Shown: piece by piece, positions 62,120 to 64,000 of the stretch
Position numbering within the stretch: the first letter of the stretch is position 1
Layout: the number at the start of each line of letters is the position of its first letter
DNA from: Vibrio algicola
Lineage (GTDB): Bacteria > Pseudomonadota > Gammaproteobacteria > Enterobacterales > Vibrionaceae
Direction of reading: 5' to 3'
DNA length: 64,000 nucleotides
Assembly (NCBI RefSeq): GCF_009601765.2
Contig: NZ_CP045700.1
Coordinates: 682,001 to 746,000 of the forward strand
Translations under genes and position numbers: made by a program
The notes under the pieces: generated by a model
Database searches by the model: none
Told to the model about the DNA's origin: nothing
The model's input: the letters and a program-made list of their open reading frames with translations, nothing else

Positions 62120-62506
62120 TTAACTGTACATCAATTTATTAGTTGCTGAATTGACTGATGGTATAAAAGATAACGTGTCCGCAGACATTTTTTTTCCATC
62201 CGACATTTGAATATGGGTAACGCCCCATAGAACACACCCCTTCTCAACATTGAATAAAACTCGTGTTTGGCTGAATAATATACCATCATCATAGGCTGGT
62301 GATACTGCGGTTGCCTCACCTAACCAGTTATCTTTAATTGTTTGATAATCTGTGTGAAGATCAAGAGATAAATATTGCGGCTCTATATCCTTAACAATCG
62401 TGAGTAATATTTTAGTCCCTAACCCATTTTTTTGTATCGATAATTTATGTGGGATATTCGTATCATTCCATTTTAATTCAAGAACTTCATTTTCGGCGCG
62501 ATTCAT
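62120..62506 (-). CDS. Hypothetical protein at the prophage edge
   Basis: A 128-residue soluble protein of mixed strands with no motif that I recognise. It lies on the same strand as the phage tail genes at the end of the window and may be a phage cargo gene, or the first bacterial gene beyond the prophage. The start at 62506 has no clear ribosome-binding site. Confidence 0.55.
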   Translation of the reverse strand: MNRAENEVLELKWNDTNIPHKLSIQKNGLGTKILLTIVKDIEPQYLSLDLHTDYQTIKDNWLGEATAVSPAYDDGILFSQTRVLFNVEKGCVLWGVTHIQMSDGKKMSADTLSFIPSVNSATNKLMYS

Positions 62507-62586
62507 ATAAATACCTTAATTATGATTGCTTATAACTTATCATCAACTACATAGCTCATTGTAGCGCGTCGCGAAATATGAACACG

Positions 62587-62638
62587 CAAACCCTAGTAAA
62601 GTGAACACGCTGCGAATTGTTCATAATACTAGGGTTTG
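62587..62638. repeat. Long two-part stem-loop
   Basis: CAAACCCTAGTA (62587-62598) pairs perfectly with TACTAGGGTTTG (62627-62638); inside, TGAACA (62602-62607) pairs with TGTTCA (62618-62623) around a 10-base loop, with symmetrical three-base bulges. T-rich sequence follows on the plus strand. It lies between the phage lipoprotein gene and the 62120 gene and may be a terminator or the edge of the prophage. Confidence 0.6.
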
Positions 62639-62679
62639 TTTATTTTTATAGCTGTATTTAAAGTTGATTTGAAGATGGA

Positions 62680-62880
62680 TTAAATCGGTTTTGAAATTGT
62701 TACGTCACAGCGTTTTGAGTGATATGTCACATTTCCTTTGAAGTCATCACTTACTTTTACGTGGCACCCATCTTGAGTCCTATCTGAGCCAATAATGGCA
62801 TCTTGCTCACCATCAGTAATAGTCACACTAGAACAAGCCGAAAGAGTGAGTGCTGCACATAAAATTAGAGCTGCTTTCAT
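62680..62880 (-). CDS. Small lipoprotein in the phage tail region
   Basis: A 66-residue protein with a lipoprotein signal (MKAALILCAALTLSACSS, lipobox LSAC) and two further cysteines (DGCHVKV, KRCDVTI) that may form a disulfide. It follows the tail fibre assembly gene by two bases, so it is transcribed with the phage genes. Its function is unknown; membrane exclusion or lysis accessory roles are possible. Confidence 0.7.
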   Translation of the reverse strand: MKAALILCAALTLSACSSVTITDGEQDAIIGSDRTQDGCHVKVSDDFKGNVTYHSKRCDVTISKPI

Positions 62881-62882
62881 TT

Positions 62883-63566
62883 CTAATACTCAGGACTAAA
62901 CGGTTCGAGTTTGTCGGTTGCATCCCATTGCGCGAACTGATCCCAAATATCACGCTTGCGAGCAATGAATACACGCAAGACTTCACGCAATTCTGCTAGT
63001 GAAGTATCGCGCCAAGTATTATCCGCAAGTCGGAATTGAGTAGTGTCAGTTTCTTGGGCGTTAATGGTTTCTGCATCGTTGATCACACGCCGAATGTCTG
63101 CTGCATCAGATACAACATCCCATTGAGCACTTAACGCGTTCAAGTCTGAGCTGATTGCAGTGTCACGAATCACTTTGCCGTTACTGGCGTTATACTCTGC
63201 AACGGCTTCATCATCTTGCACCCATTGTTCACCTTCCCATTTTTGAAATGGCTTTGGTTCAAGTAAGGTGTATTCGTCATCAAATAGGGTTTTATCTTCA
63301 AACTCTTTCGGCTGCTTTGTTTGCTTGTTGTATGCTGTGACTTTGACGAAACGTTCTTTTGCTTGCCAAGTACCGTCATTGTAATCACGAGGTACGTTGC
63401 CATTGTTGTCTAAAAATGCGTGGTATTCATTTTCTTCAAGCTCGGCAACAGGAAAGTCTGGTGTGTGATACGGTGGGATCATGAACTCTTTCGATTTGAT
63501 GTTTTTTACAGCATCAACCGTGCGTAGATATTCACCGGTTTCAAAATGATATTGTGCTAGTTTCAT
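62883..63566 (-). CDS. Phage tail fibre assembly-type protein with DUF4376-like C-terminus
   Basis: A 227-residue protein. The N-terminal part (QYHFETGEYLRTVDAVKN, PDFPVAELEENEYHAFLD, GTWQAKERF) resembles phage tail fibre assembly proteins. The C-terminal part (TTQFRLADNTWRDTSLAELREVL and following) resembles DUF4376, common in phage and prophage tail modules. It overlaps the tail fibre gene by four bases. It probably helps fold or attach the fibre. Confidence 0.82.
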   Translation of the reverse strand: MKLAQYHFETGEYLRTVDAVKNIKSKEFMIPPYHTPDFPVAELEENEYHAFLDNNGNVPRDYNDGTWQAKERFVKVTAYNKQTKQPKEFEDKTLFDDEYTLLEPKPFQKWEGEQWVQDDEAVAEYNASNGKVIRDTAISSDLNALSAQWDVVSDAADIRRVINDAETINAQETDTTQFRLADNTWRDTSLAELREVLRVFIARKRDIWDQFAQWDATDKLEPFSPEY

Positions 63567-64000
63567 GCTGCATGTTCTCCGTGAATAATCCAGACATCAG
63601 AAAAGTTAGTGTTTGGGCGGGTGTAGTCACCCGTTCGGGCGATACGAGAAGCGTCAATTGAAAATGATCTATATCTAGTATTACCAGAACTAGATTCAGT
63701 AAGTGATGGTGCTGTTGTTTGATCAACCCCAAAAATGATTCCAGATGTCGATGCAACAAACCCAAAGTTAGATCCACCACTAGCTATACTTGCAGAGCCA
63801 GTTATATTCTGAATCTGGTCTTCAACCGTGGTTCCTGCCGCACCATACATACCCGCTGCTGCTTCCCAAGGCATTAAGCCGTAGTTTGGCATAGTAAATG
63901 TCGTTGCACCGTCACCTGTTCCATAGTTTGCTGCGTAAGGGGTTGGATTGGCATCAATTAGGGCTTGGTCTACGGCTGTTGATTCTGCGATTACCCAAAG
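63563..64000 (-). CDS. Phage tail fibre protein, C-terminal part (5' end outside window)
   Basis: The frame is open to the end of the window, so the gene begins beyond it; the ATG at 63892 is internal. Visible parts include ANPTPYAANYGTGDGATTFT, MPNYGLMPWEAAAG and a Ser/Thr/Gly-rich region ending in VWIIHGEHAA. This pattern (collar-type GTGDGxTTF then Asn-Tyr-Gly) is typical of the C-terminal ends of tail fibres. It shows a prophage lying beyond 64 kb. Confidence 0.8.
   Translation of the reverse strand, partial: LWVIAESTAVDQALIDANPTPYAANYGTGDGATTFTMPNYGLMPWEAAAGMYGAAGTTVEDQIQNITGSASIASGGSNFGFVASTSGIIFGVDQTTAPSLTESSSGNTRYRSFSIDASRIARTGDYTRPNTNFSDVWIIHGEHAA

Noticed and set aside
1..64000. 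CRISPR array, rRNA or tRNA genes
   Set aside because: No regularly spaced repeats were seen; the only short tandem repeats are the 7-bp and 18-bp ones noted. No cloverleaf-like or rRNA sequence was recognised, though a tRNA scan was not run.

Overview
The window looks like chromosomal DNA of a marine gammaproteobacterium, most likely a Vibrio or close relative. The evidence is two Pst phosphate operons, a YibL/YgjV/YcbX complement, an ArsJ arsenic operon, CRP/PurR/KdgR-type operators, and a cluster for alginate and unsaturated-uronate catabolism. AT-rich intergenic DNA and repeated 128-bp palindromic elements fit the same group. No tRNA, rRNA or CRISPR array was seen. All family names come from reading the protein sequences; no database was searched.

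Layout. 1-7.7 kb: a truncated TSUP permease gene, a LysR regulator, a sensor kinase/response regulator pair, dgkA and eptA (lipid A phosphoethanolamine modification with diacylglycerol recycling), fpr, and a GNAT acetyltransferase with a TTG start. 7.8-8.0 kb: a 267-bp element bounded by inverted repeats. 8.4-16.3 kb: two complete pstSCAB operons in tandem, each with a candidate Pho box and neither with phoU. 16.4-31.2 kb: an exopolysaccharide locus whose minus-strand operon (31169 down to 19106) encodes an initiating phosphoglycosyl transferase, an outer-membrane barrel, a short Wza-like exporter, a Wzc-like kinase, Wzx, Wzy, three GT4 glycosyltransferases and a small membrane protein. Two EPS-associated proteins (DUF4832; a propeller-like protein) follow. 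A 22-bp direct repeat brackets the operon.

31.4-33.2 kb is scarred. It holds an ISAs1-family element with a 10-bp target duplication and a frameshifted transposase, a truncated second copy of the initiating transferase, and the 3' end of an IS5-type element joined to it. 33.5-41 kb is housekeeping: yibL, DUF445, RDD, an MFS permease, a MepM-type endopeptidase, ycbX and pyrC (PurR box). 41-44.4 kb: an arsenate operon arsR-gapdh-phosphatase-arsJ that would make and export 1-arseno-3-phosphoglycerate. 44.8-49.8 kb: fhs (PurR box), a small membrane protein, an intact IS5-type element flanked by two genes that have both lost their 5' ends, and a DEDDh exonuclease.

50-60.8 kb: alginate/uronate use. 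It contains a Na+/solute symporter, a KdgM-type porin, a PL7 alginate lyase fused head-to-head at its truncated 5' end with another truncated secreted protein, then (after a DUF294/CBS protein) kdgR, kduD, kdgF and an RpiB/LacAB-family isomerase that probably replaces KduI. In the inferred pathway, the lyase makes unsaturated oligomers, KdgM and the symporter import them, KdgF linearises unsaturated monomers, the isomerase and KduD yield 2-keto-3-deoxygluconate, and KdgR represses the set. 61-64 kb: ygjV, a 51-codon small protein under a perfect CRP-type palindrome, then the tail-fibre end of a prophage running off the window on the minus strand.
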